A DNA stretch of 20,286 bases. Source: an uncultured Collinsella sp. (lineage in GTDB: Bacteria > Actinomycetota > Coriobacteriia > Coriobacteriales > Coriobacteriaceae). Location: assembly GCA_934654585.1 (NCBI GenBank), contig CAKUGF010000027.1:1-20286 (forward strand). Direction: 5' to 3'. A program made the position numbers and the translations under genes. The number at the start of each line of letters is the position of its first letter. The first letter of the stretch is position 1. The notes under the pieces are model-generated. The model made no database searches and had not been told where the DNA came from. It saw only the letters and a list, made by a program, of their open reading frames with translations. Positions 6,699 to 14,164 of the stretch are shown piece by piece.

Positions 6699-7490
6699 AG
6701 GAAAGCAGAGCGAATCGGTGAGGCCACCGATTCAAAACCGATATGAGATTGCTTTCCTTTTTGGGAGCGACCGACGTCGCGCCGATTTTTGAAGTGACGC
6801 CGTCGCTTCCCTTAGAGAAATGAAGGCGAACTTCATTTCTAACTTTATCGCCGTGGGAGGTGATAAACAAGATGTGTTGGCAGATAAAGGGGGCGAGTAT
6901 GGCCCCATTTATCTAGCCCAACACCAATCTTGCAATCACCGGTACGGCGATTGGGCGGAACGCAGTGTAGACATGGAATGAGAGGCCTCATTCCAAGCGA
7001 GATGCCTCGCGTTGTCGAAACGAAAGTGAAGACCGTAAGCGAAAGCGAACTCTTAACGCGAAGGATGCTGAGTGTTAAGAGTTCGCTGTAGCGAGAGCGG
7101 AGCGGTGATGCGAATGCGAGGGATGCCGAGTATTTGCGTTACCGCGCAGCGGGTTTGCGGCGCCCGCGCCGCAAACATTCGACTTGTCGAATCGTTTTTT
7201 CGTAACGCCCGCGAAAAAGTTGAGGCAGCTTTCGACATTTCAATGACGCGGAGAGTCTTTAGTGAGACCCGTAGCGTTGTTGGATTGTCGAAAGGTACCG
7301 CGAATCGCATTACGATTCGGATTAGCGAATCGATTTTCATGCGGCGGTCAAGCCGCCTATGATCGCGACCTTCGGTCGCTATCGCATTTCAAAACTCGCG
7401 TTTTGTTTTGACGCGATTTGAAATGCGATATGAAAAAAACGAAACGCCCGCGCGAGTCGTTTTGACTTTTGCGCGGGCGCGATTCGAATC
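6699..7490. repeat. array of about 20 consecutive inverted repeats (oriT/leading region candidate)
   Basis: Nearly every base of this 790-bp gene-free stretch lies in or beside an inverted repeat. Arms: 6699-6706/6751-6758; 6712-6720/6725-6733; 6816-6825/6831-6840; 6844-6852/6859-6867; 6874-6888/6908-6924; 6933-6941/6945-6953; 6975-6982/6987-6994; 6997-7001/7006-7010; 7044-7057/7074-7087; 7102-7115/7132-7145; 7153-7162/7167-7176; 7177-7183/7186-7192; 7196-7202/7212-7218; 7229-7236/7287-7294; 7301-7332; 7343-7347/7353-7357; 7361-7370/7374-7383; 7380-7401/7411-7430; 7445-7453/7471-7479; and palindrome 7481-7490. The arms are unrelated in sequence. The position upstream of mobC fits oriT plus single-strand structures; the density is unusual for that. 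Confidence 0.8.
6869..6931. other. long stem-loop, best oriT candidate
   Basis: Nested arms AAGA/TCTT, GTGTTGG (6874-6880)/CCAACAC (6918-6924), AGATAAA (6882-6888)/TTTATCT (6908-6914) and GGGG/CCCC make a stem of more than 20 bp. It lies about 185 bp upstream of mobC, the usual place for an oriT inverted repeat. A GGAGGTGA ribosome-like site (6857-6864) precedes an ATG at 6872 that opens only 14 codons, so a small leader peptide on the plus strand is possible but unproven. The nick site cannot be read. Confidence 0.4.
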
Positions 7491-7555
7491 AAATGAAAAT
7501 CAAGACGGCGATTTTACGTTCGCGGTTTAGATCTTGGAATAGCGATGCTCTGTTT

Positions 7556-8821
7556 TTAGACGCCAAGCGTATCGACCGGCGCGATAACGATTCCGTCGCT
7601 GGTTGTATGTGCCGGCATTCCATAACCGATAACGATGAGTTTTGCAGCAGGCTCCTTCTCACCTCGGTCAACCATCTTTCGTTCAAGCCTGTTCAAATTC
7701 TCAGACGCCTCCGGGACCTGTGGACTCCCCAACTTGACTTCGACAGCGACCCAAGAGCCATCGCGCTTGTGTATCACGGCGTCAACTTCCAGATCGTCGG
7801 CGTCGTGGTAGTGTGACACGAGCGCATCGCCGGCAGCGGCATACACTTTAAGATCATGGATGACCAGAGATTCGAAAAGCAGTCCAAGCGTCTTCGGGTC
7901 AGACGCAAGCGACTCGGGATTCGCTCCGATAAGAGCAACGGAAAGCGATGGATCTGCAAGATGCCGCTTCGCCCCTTGCCTCAATTTAACAGGCGACCTG
8001 AGAGCCGGGTGCCACGCCGGAATGTCATCGACGATATTGATTCTACGCAAGGCGTCCATGTATCTGGAAACGGAATTCTTCGAAACGTCTTCGCCGATAT
8101 CCCTGTCTATCGATTTTGACCCAGCAAGAGTCGACTCGTTACGAGCAAGCGATGCCAAGAGAGCTCGGACTTTCACCGGATCCCTCCTAATACCGTCCGT
8201 TCTGGAAACATCGGACTCGCACACCCCGTCAATGTAAGCGGCAGCTATGCGCATCGCATCGTCAGTCGATTTACCAACAGCCTGTGGCCATCCACCCCTG
8301 CACAGCAAATCGGCTATATCTCCAACGCCGCCTATTGAACCGAGCGCGGGATTGACGCCCTCGCCAGAAAACAACGCTTCGAGCGAAACGGCTCCGGATG
8401 AAATGCCAAGTTCAAGAAGCGTCATAGTGTCCATGCGAAGCCTTGATATCCGACCGACTCCGCTATGCATTGGCTGCGCAGCATCACGTGGCGTCGCTGA
8501 GCCAGTAAGGATAAACTGGCCGGGTTCGCCTCCTCTCGCATCACACTCAAAGCGCACTGCATCCCAAATGCCCGGTGCCTCCTGCCACTCGTCAACCAGC
8601 CTCGGTACTGGACCGACAATCGCCCTAGCAGGATCAAGCTCGGCAAGCTGCCGAGCCGCAAAGCCACCGGATGGATCGGATAGCGAAAGCGATGACGCTG
8701 CGAACCGCTTGGACGTCGTCGTCTTACCACACCATTTAGGCCCTTGAACAAGCACAGCACCAAAGATACCGAGATCGCGTTCGATAGCGCGATCGATACA
8801 TCTATTTATATATCTATCCAT
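7556..8821 (-). CDS. AAA family ATPase with C-terminal DUF4143 domain
   Basis: A 421-aa protein of the AAA_14 plus DUF4143 type, common in bacteria and archaea and of unproven function. Walker A is GPKWCGKTT (27-35), Walker B is RLVDE (74-78), and the sensor segment ILTGSATPR is at 104-112. The C-terminal part carries a PD-(D/E)xK-like arrangement, D347 in EVDA and E361/K363 in VEVK, suggesting a nuclease fold. The start is taken at ATG 8821, with GGGAG about eight bases upstream; ATG 8836 is an alternative. The stop lies just left of the hairpin array, and a 23-bp tandem repeat lies directly upstream. It is a free-standing cargo gene; a role in stress or element defence is possible but not shown. 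Confidence 0.88.
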   Translation of the reverse strand: MDRYINRCIDRAIERDLGIFGAVLVQGPKWCGKTTTSKRFAASSLSLSDPSGGFAARQLAELDPARAIVGPVPRLVDEWQEAPGIWDAVRFECDARGGEPGQFILTGSATPRDAAQPMHSGVGRISRLRMDTMTLLELGISSGAVSLEALFSGEGVNPALGSIGGVGDIADLLCRGGWPQAVGKSTDDAMRIAAAYIDGVCESDVSRTDGIRRDPVKVRALLASLARNESTLAGSKSIDRDIGEDVSKNSVSRYMDALRRINIVDDIPAWHPALRSPVKLRQGAKRHLADPSLSVALIGANPESLASDPKTLGLLFESLVIHDLKVYAAAGDALVSHYHDADDLEVDAVIHKRDGSWVAVEVKLGSPQVPEASENLNRLERKMVDRGEKEPAAKLIVIGYGMPAHTTSDGIVIAPVDTLGV

Positions 8822-8867
8822 CTGTATGACTCCCATGTCCGCCTATAACAAGCATTCTATCAGCACT

Positions 8868-8945
8868 GTGGTGACGATTGACGGTAATCCGTGGTGACGA
8901 TTGACGGTAATCCGTGGTGACGATTGACGGTAATCCGTGGTGACG
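8868..8945. repeat. 23-bp tandem direct repeat, 3.4 copies
   Basis: Identical units at 8868-8890, 8891-8913 and 8914-8936 and a partial unit at 8937-8945, each beginning GTGGTGACGATTGACGG and ending TAATCC. They lie between the ATPase gene and the XRE gene stop. They may be iterons, an operator array or a recently expanded microsatellite-like repeat. The rest of 8946-8999 shows nothing recognisable. Confidence 0.9.
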
Positions 8946-8999
8946 TTTTCTATTTTCATAGCAGCGTGATCGGCGAGATGAACTATGAGACGGATAAAT

Positions 9000-9221
9000 T
9001 TAACTGACGCCTCTCATGAGTTCAGCAATGCTGATTTGAAATCCGTCGGCAATCTTCTTGAGATTTGAGAGGCTGACATTACGCCGCCCGACTTCAATGC
9101 TCGCGTAGTAGGAACGATCCATTTCAATCAAATTGGCGAACTGCTCCTGGCTGCACCCGAGTCCAGCGCGGAGCTCTTTGCATCTCATGCCGAATGATTT
9201 CTGAAGCGTTTTCGTATCCAT
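9000..9221 (-). CDS. XRE-family transcriptional regulator
   Basis: A 73-aa single-domain helix-turn-helix protein: RCKELRAGLGCSQEQFANLIEMDRSYYASIEVGRRNVSL fits the Cro/CI-type HTH, followed by a short helix (LKKIADGFQISIAELM). Its size resembles restriction-controller or phage-type repressors. The start is uncertain: ATG 9221 matches the usual family N-terminus but has no ribosome site, and ATG 9236 would give an almost leaderless mRNA from the promoter at 9237-9277. It is divergent from the large surface protein, and its likely operator overlaps both promoters, so it probably represses itself and the surface gene. Confidence 0.85.
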   Translation of the reverse strand: MDTKTLQKSFGMRCKELRAGLGCSQEQFANLIEMDRSYYASIEVGRRNVSLSNLKKIADGFQISIAELMRGVS

Positions 9222-9236
9222 GACAAAAAGAGTCAT

Positions 9237-9277
9237 GGATTGTTGTATAAAAGCCAACGGACTATATACAACAATCC
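9237..9277. promoter_or_regulatory. palindromic bidirectional promoter/operator
   Basis: GGATTGTTGTATA (9237-9249) and TATACAACAATCC (9265-9277) are a perfect 13-bp inverted repeat with a 15-bp spacer. On plus, TTGTTG (9240-9245), 17 bp, TATATA (9263-9268) forms a good sigma-70-type promoter toward the surface protein. On minus, the mirror TTGTTG (9274-9269), 17 bp, TTTATA (9251-9246) points to the regulator. The -35 of each overlaps the -10 region of the other, so polymerase can probably serve only one direction at a time. The symmetry makes it a likely operator of the adjacent XRE protein. Confidence 0.75.
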
Positions 9278-9360
9278 CAGTTAAGGCGCATAATTATCTC
9301 TATTGGAAAGCACTCTGATGCCCAGTCGGATAGGGCACGGAAAAGGAATGGAACAGCACA

Positions 9361-12300
9361 ATGACTCAGGATTTCGCTGCCGGTGGCGATCACTTCGCCG
9401 CACTGCCAAGCAAAAAGATTCACGCCCCGAAGGGGATCGCACGCCTGACCGTCACCGCGGCGACCATGGCCGCCATGACCGGATCGAGCCTCATCTCGCC
9501 GTTCGCGGCATTCGCCCAGACCGGTGACGGGACCACGCAGCACCCCGCCGTGATGTCGCCGATCGCCACCCACGCCGGCGCGGTATCCGGCACCGGCGCG
9601 AAGTCCGCCGCACAGACCATCGCGGACCTGCAGAAGGCTGTCGACGAGGCGAAGGCGAAGGAGGACGCCGCCAAGGCATCCTACGACGAGGCCGCCGGTC
9701 CCTACAACGAGGCGGCTTCCGCCCGCGACCAGGCCAAGGCATCCTATGATTCGGCAGTCAGCGCCGGCACGGCAGCCGACCGAGCGGCAATGGACGAGTA
9801 CGCCCGTCAGGTCGCGGAGGGCAAGGACGCCGCCGATGCCGCCGGCAAGGACCTCGAGCAGGCGAAGGCGGGTCTCGCAGACGCCAAGGCCGATGCGTCC
9901 GAGAAGGACGAAGCGTACCAGTCCGCCATCAAGGCGGCCCAGGATGCCAAAGACGCCCTCGATAAAGCCAAGGCCGATGCCGTGAGCGCCGCCCCGGAGG
10001 CTATCCGTGCCGCCGAGCAGGCGGTACGCGACGCCCAAGATGCCGTGATCAAGGCACAGACCGAGCTCGACCGCGCCAACGCGACGCTTGCCGATGCCCA
10101 GTCCAAGCTGGTTGCGGCCCAGTCTGCAAAGGATTCCGCAGATGCCGTCCTCGCCGCAGCCCAGCAGAACAAGGACGCGGCGGATGCGAAGGCCGCAGCC
10201 GCTAGCGCCGCCTATGAGCAGGCGAAAGCCGACCTCGCCGCAGCGGAGGCAGGCGCCAGCGGTCCGGAGTACGATGCGGCAAAACAGAAGGTCGCGGACG
10301 CGGAGGCCGCCCTCGTCGCCGCACGAGCGGCACAGTCCCAGTGCGAGTCCGAGCTCGAGCAGGCACAGTCCGCTGCGGCAACGGCACAGGCCGACCTGAA
10401 TGATGCCCAGGTGTCCCTCTCCGTAAAGCAGCAGACCGCGGCCGATGCCGAATCCGGCGTGAACGCCGCCCAGTCCGCACTCGATGCCGCGAACGCCGAC
10501 CTCGATGCGGCCAAGCAGGCGAATGCCGACGCCGTCGCCAAGCTGGATGCAGCGAAGCAGGCCGTCAAGGACGCCGAGTCCGCCAAAGCAGCCGCAGACG
10601 AAGAGCTTGCGAACGCCAAGACCGCAAAGGATACCGCCGACGCGGCCGTGACCGCCGCCCAGCAGAAGGTCGACGAGACCCAGGCGAAACTCGATACCGC
10701 CGACGCGCAGCTCAAGCAGGGAGCCATCGGCTTCTTCCGTGCCATGGGTGCCGATTCAGCCATCGAGATCATCCAGAACTGCACGTACAAGGACTACACC
10801 GAGGTAGGGAACAGCCTCGACGCCACGAGCCTCGACAACATGCTCGCGGCAATCCCGTACATGAAGTCCATCAACGAGTACCGCAAGTCCGTCGGTCTCT
10901 CCGAACTCCAGGTCACCTACAAGCTCATTGCAGCGGCGATAGCCAACGCAAACTATTCCGATGCCAAGTTTGGACATTCCATGCAGTTCGATACGACCGA
11001 AAACCTCGCATGGAATTATGGAACCGATCCGAAACCGCAGTGGGTTGACCAAGAAAAGGCTTTCTTCGATCAGGCGGTTCAGGAGCTCTATGGCGTCACC
11101 GGTCTGACCGGTAAGGATGCCGTAGATTTCTACAAGACGCATAGCGGGATTGAATCCTATGTCAACCAGCATTTCAAGGTTGCCGGATATCCCGCAACCG
11201 TCGGTCACTACCTGCATGTCATCAGCCCCGAAATCGGCTATATGGGCATGGCAGTCTGCAGCAAGGGAACCATGAACGGCTGGCAGACCGACAGCCTCGA
11301 TACCGCAAACCTTGGTTGGGCAGGTTCAGGCTGGAACATGAACCCCATCTCCGTCGACGAGTACGAGCAGAATCTGACCTCCTATATCAACGGTCTTAAG
11401 AACGCCAAGAGCGCACTCGACGCAGCCAAGGCCGATCTCGCCGCCAAGCAGCAGGCAGCCACCGACGCCGTTGAAACCGTCCAGCAGAAGCAGGTCGCAG
11501 CGGATTCCGCACAGGCAGGTATCGATGCCGCGAAGCAGGACGTCACCGATGCCCAACGTGCCGTCGATGCCGCAAAGGCTGATGTCGCCGCCAAGCAGCA
11601 GGGCGTCACGGATGCCCAGGCCGAGCTGAATGCGGCGAAATCGAACCTCGATGCCACCAACGCGGCAGTCGATACGGCAAAATCGACCGTCCAGCAGAAG
11701 CAGGTCGCCTTTAATGCCGCCAACGCAGCCGTAACGGCCGCACAGTCCAAGCTGGACTCCGCCAAGGCGGACACCGCATCCAAGCAGCAGGGCGTGGACG
11801 ATACGAACGCCGACCTCGCGAAGTTCTTCCAGGACGTCGCCGCCGCCAAGAAGGCACTCGATACCGCAAAGAGCGTCCACGACGCGGCGGCAGCCGATCA
11901 GGCCGAGAAGGCGACCGTCCTCGCCGCCGCCAAGCAAAAGGCGGACGGCACCGCAAGCACCCTCGCGGATGCCCAGCGTGCCGTCGATGCCGCAAGGACC
12001 GACACCGGCGTTGCCGCCGACAAGCTCACCGGCTCCCAGACCGATCTCGAGGACACACAGTCGAACCTCGACATCCTCACCGGTCTTGCCGCGAAGCTCG
12101 CAGAGGCACAGCAGCGCGAGCAGGATGCAGTAAAGGCCGTCAATGACACCAAGGCCGCGCTCGATGCCGCGAAGGCTGACGCCATCGCCGCCGAGTCCCT
12201 GGTCTCCGCCACCGAGCAGGCGAAGGCGCAGGCAGACGCCAAGCTGTCGAAGCTGAACTCCATCGATGCCGACGCGGCGCTCGTTTCCGGCCATGACGCG

Positions 12301-12705
12301 AACGCGGATGACGCCCTCAACGCGCTTTTCGCCGCCGCAGTCGAGACGCGTGCCAAGGTCGCGCCCGCCAAGGCCATCCTGGACGAGAAGCAGGCCGCGG
12401 TGGACGGGCTCCAACCCGGCTATGATGCGGCACTCGCTGCCTACGAGCAGGCGAAGTCCGACCGCATCGCGGCAGAGCAGGAGCTTTCCGCCGAGATCGC
12501 CCGTCAGGAGGCGGAGGAGGCCGCAAAGAAGCAGGCGGCATACAGCCCGAAGCACCTCGCCGGCACGGAGACCGCCCAGTCCGGTAGCCTCGCCCAGACC
12601 GGCGACCGCGCGGGCCTCATCGGCGAGACGTTCGTCATCGGCGGCACCGTCCTCGTGGCGGCCGGCGTATTCCTCGATCGGAAGAAGCGCCGCGAGCAGA
12701 TGTAG
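9361..12705 (+). CDS. wall-anchored coiled-coil surface protein with CAP domain
   Basis: An 1114-aa secreted protein. The N-terminal signal peptide has a hydrophobic stretch (about 29-50) with likely cleavage after SPFAAFA. Residues about 75-450 are Ala/Lys/Asp-rich heptads, a long coiled coil. Residues about 455-665 form a CAP/SCP domain: INEYRKSVGL, then FGHSMQF and ENLAW, and GHYLHVISPEIGYMGMAVC. A second coiled coil spans about 670-1065 with internal repeats (TVQQKQVA recurs at exactly 70 residues). The C-terminus is a sorting signal: LAQTGD (1077-1082), a hydrophobic segment (about 1087-1106), and the basic tail RKKRREQM. LAxTG motifs are used by class E sortases in Actinobacteria. It may act as a stalked adhesin or host-interaction factor. 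The ribosome site is weak. A strong terminator follows. Confidence 0.9.
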   Translation: MTQDFAAGGDHFAALPSKKIHAPKGIARLTVTAATMAAMTGSSLISPFAAFAQTGDGTTQHPAVMSPIATHAGAVSGTGAKSAAQTIADLQKAVDEAKAKEDAAKASYDEAAGPYNEAASARDQAKASYDSAVSAGTAADRAAMDEYARQVAEGKDAADAAGKDLEQAKAGLADAKADASEKDEAYQSAIKAAQDAKDALDKAKADAVSAAPEAIRAAEQAVRDAQDAVIKAQTELDRANATLADAQSKLVAAQSAKDSADAVLAAAQQNKDAADAKAAAASAAYEQAKADLAAAEAGASGPEYDAAKQKVADAEAALVAARAAQSQCESELEQAQSAAATAQADLNDAQVSLSVKQQTAADAESGVNAAQSALDAANADLDAAKQANADAVAKLDAAKQAVKDAESAKAAADEELANAKTAKDTADAAVTAAQQKVDETQAKLDTADAQLKQGAIGFFRAMGADSAIEIIQNCTYKDYTEVGNSLDATSLDNMLAAIPYMKSINEYRKSVGLSELQVTYKLIAAAIANANYSDAKFGHSMQFDTTENLAWNYGTDPKPQWVDQEKAFFDQAVQELYGVTGLTGKDAVDFYKTHSGIESYVNQHFKVAGYPATVGHYLHVISPEIGYMGMAVCSKGTMNGWQTDSLDTANLGWAGSGWNMNPISVDEYEQNLTSYINGLKNAKSALDAAKADLAAKQQAATDAVETVQQKQVAADSAQAGIDAAKQDVTDAQRAVDAAKADVAAKQQGVTDAQAELNAAKSNLDATNAAVDTAKSTVQQKQVAFNAANAAVTAAQSKLDSAKADTASKQQGVDDTNADLAKFFQDVAAAKKALDTAKSVHDAAAADQAEKATVLAAAKQKADGTASTLADAQRAVDAARTDTGVAADKLTGSQTDLEDTQSNLDILTGLAAKLAEAQQREQDAVKAVNDTKAALDAAKADAIAAESLVSATEQAKAQADAKLSKLNSIDADAALVSGHDANADDALNALFAAAVETRAKVAPAKAILDEKQAAVDGLQPGYDAALAAYEQAKSDRIAAEQELSAEIARQEAEEAAKKQAAYSPKHLAGTETAQSGSLAQTGDRAGLIGETFVIGGTVLVAAGVFLDRKKRREQM

Positions 12706-12728
12706 GACAAATCGCATAACGACTCGGA

Positions 12729-12762
12729 AAGGGGAATCCAGCAAAATGGATTCCCCTTTTTT
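12729..12762 (+). terminator. rho-independent terminator of the surface protein gene
   Basis: AAGGGGAATCC (12729-12739) pairs with GGATTCCCCTT (12748-12758) across an 8-nt loop and is followed by a T-run. Confidence 0.9.
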
Positions 12763-12831
12763 CCTTTCGCCAGCCACGGTTCGTTGAGGCAGCTTCAGCT
12801 TAAGGGCCACAGATTAAACCGATCTACAACT

Positions 12832-12877
12832 GTGACCATATGACTGTGCGCACATGTTAGCATGGTCATATGGTCAC
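12832..12877. promoter_or_regulatory. CATATG-containing 13-bp inverted repeat
   Basis: GTGACCATATGAC (12832-12844) and GTCATATGGTCAC (12865-12877) form a perfect inverted repeat, with an 8-bp palindrome GTGCGCAC (12846-12853) inside the spacer. Similar ATGAC/GTCAT motifs recur at 13093-13119 and 15203-15241. It is probably a protein-binding site of the partition or replication functions of the element. Confidence 0.55.
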
Positions 12878-12915
12878 CTATTTACAGCTGCGATTATGAT
12901 GCAATAACTCAACCG

Positions 12916-13023
12916 TTAGTGCTTATTAAACAGCCAATCGAAGCCAGGCTTGCCCAGTGTTTGGCGCATCTGCCCCACCTGAATCTCCGCCTCCACGCCA
13001 TCCTTGCCGATGACGGCGGCCAT
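12916..13023 (-). pseudogene. possible 35-aa gene remnant
   Basis: A short frame reading MAAVIGKDGVEAEIQVGQMR and ending FDWLFNKH has protein-like composition. In-frame codons continue upstream for about a dozen residues (SARLLSWLLTAEN) before a stop, and no ribosome site is seen. It may be the end of a decayed gene or a small real protein. No family recognised. Confidence 0.25.
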
Positions 13024-13101
13024 GTTCTCAGCGGTCAGCAGCCAAGATAACAGACGGGCGGATCCAGCTCAGCATATAACGTTCGGTAATACATGACCAT
13101 G

Positions 13102-13119
13102 TTAATGTAGTCATATGTT
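13102..13119 (+). promoter_or_regulatory. shared 18-bp element upstream of 13115
   Basis: TTAATGTAGTCATATGTT matches 17 of 18 bases of the element at 15203-15220 upstream of parA. It overlaps the only ATG of the following frame, so it may be an operator over that gene's promoter or start. Confidence 0.5.
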
Positions 13120-13459
13120 CACGCATTACAAGCTGGGACCTCATGTATTAGAGCTCGAGCTGCGCCCGTGCGTCCTTGGCGTCTCGCGTCCGACCGTCAT
13201 CAAATGGCTCAAGCCGGGCTGGCGCGATAAGCGGAATGAGGTCGTGAGGCGGATGGACGCCGGCAGCGTCACACCAATCCGCCTCACGGACGATGAAATC
13301 GCGTGGACGCCGGAGGCCGTGACCGTCAGGGCGTCCGGCGGGGAAATCATCGGGCTCGATGCGTGGGGCATGGCGAAGGTTCCTACCGGAGCCTATGGTC
13401 CCGACTCTCCCGGTCGTATTCCTACGATATCGCCCCTAAATCACCAATGTGTCAGATAA
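13115..13459 (+). CDS. hypothetical protein with possible HTH (doubtful or truncated)
   Basis: A 114-aa frame. Residues about 22-33 (LGVSRPTVIKWL) look like the recognition part of a helix-turn-helix, followed by charged, protein-like sequence up to about residue 90 (RLTDDEIAWTPEAVTV). The last 25 or so residues look random and run into the opposite gene ending at 13452. There is no ribosome site. It may be a fragment or frameshifted copy of a DNA-binding protein from the partition region, since the same 18-bp element lies at its start. Function unknown. Confidence 0.35.
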   Translation: MFTHYKLGPHVLELELRPCVLGVSRPTVIKWLKPGWRDKRNEVVRRMDAGSVTPIRLTDDEIAWTPEAVTVRASGGEIIGLDAWGMAKVPTGAYGPDSPGRIPTISPLNHQCVR

Positions 13460-13691
13460 AGAATGATGCAATGGCTATGATCAAGCATACGGCGGATGCG
13501 GCGACTGCGCCTTTTTTCCTCTCCTTTAGTCCGACGAATAGGGTTGCCGTAAAGTAAAGGGCGGAAATGCAGGCTATGGCAAGCGAAACGAGTTCCTTGG
13601 GCGGTTTCAGCAAAAGGTCGCTAGCAAAGAGTAATGCAAGCAGGGCAAAGCCGATTGTGGTCAAGTATCTCGATTGATTTTGCGACAGCAT
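13452..13691 (-). CDS. small three-helix membrane protein, possible immunity protein
   Basis: A 79-aa hydrophobic protein with three predicted transmembrane segments (about 10-28, 33-54 and 62-79) separated by short charged loops (KPPKE, KERKK). The ATG at 13691 follows an AAAGG site and lies only 12 bases after the stop of the secreted-peptide gene, so the two are co-transcribed. Small multi-pass membrane proteins in this place commonly protect producers of bacteriocins; here that is inference from context. No family recognised. Confidence 0.7.
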   Translation of the reverse strand: MLSQNQSRYLTTIGFALLALLFASDLLLKPPKELVSLAIACISALYFTATLFVGLKERKKGAVAASAVCLIIAIASFFI

Positions 13692-13703
13692 GGCAACTGC
13701 CTT

Positions 13704-14108
13704 TTAGAACAGGCAAGTGAAAAGTCGGTACGATGCCGCTGCGGTTGCATACAAGGCGCCGCCAGGACCGCCTGTCACGTAACCGGCGATCACACCAGCG
13801 GTGCCAGCAACGTAGAGATCGCGCAGGCAAGCCTCCTCCTTCGGGATCAGCTTGACCTTGTGAGGGACAGGGCGGTTATTTGCAAATCCGTGAGAATCGC
13901 ACCACGCCTTGGAATATGAATCCGTGCAGCGCCCGCGCTCAAAAGGGGATATATTGTAATTTTCGTCGTAGTTGTCTCCGACGTAGATCTCACTGCTCTC
14001 GGCGGGAGATCCCTCGTCGGCATAGGCTGCCGCAACGGGTACAAATGGTGTCATGACAAGGGAGAGGCAAAGAGTTGCTGAGACGATGGAGGGTAGACAT
14101 TTCTTCAT
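13704..14108 (-). CDS. secreted Cys/Gly-rich peptide, bacteriocin-like
   Basis: A 134-aa precursor with a clear Sec signal peptide (MKKC start, hydrophobic core about 8-28, likely cleavage near AYA, residues 28-30). The mature part of about 104 aa has four cysteines (C61, C70, C94, C132), enough for two disulfides. The C-terminal 35 or so residues are Gly/Ala-rich and amphipathic to hydrophobic (AGTAGVIAGYVTGGPGGALY), as in membrane-inserting bacteriocins. The ATG follows AAGGAG at six bases. A thioredoxin-like gene lies upstream and a small membrane protein downstream in one operon, suggesting oxidative folding and self-protection. No known bacteriocin family was recognised; another secreted structural role is possible. 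Confidence 0.7.
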   Translation of the reverse strand: MKKCLPSIVSATLCLSLVMTPFVPVAAAYADEGSPAESSEIYVGDNYDENYNISPFERGRCTDSYSKAWCDSHGFANNRPVPHKVKLIPKEEACLRDLYVAGTAGVIAGYVTGGPGGALYATAAASYRLFTCLF

Positions 14109-14164
14109 GGCGGGCTCCTTAATCTGGCCTTTGATAGTTACTCGATATCGCCTCCTGCCGCTTT

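Noticed and set aside
7072..7362. Open frames of 95-96 aa on both strands
   Set aside because: They follow from the inverted-repeat array (symmetry gives open frames on both strands) and have no ribosome sites.
11326..12810. 494-aa open frame on minus opposite the surface protein
   Set aside because: A shadow of the Ala-rich coiled-coil gene; the translation is leucine/glycine-rich low complexity with no domain, and the plus-strand gene has a signal peptide, CAP domain and sorting signal.
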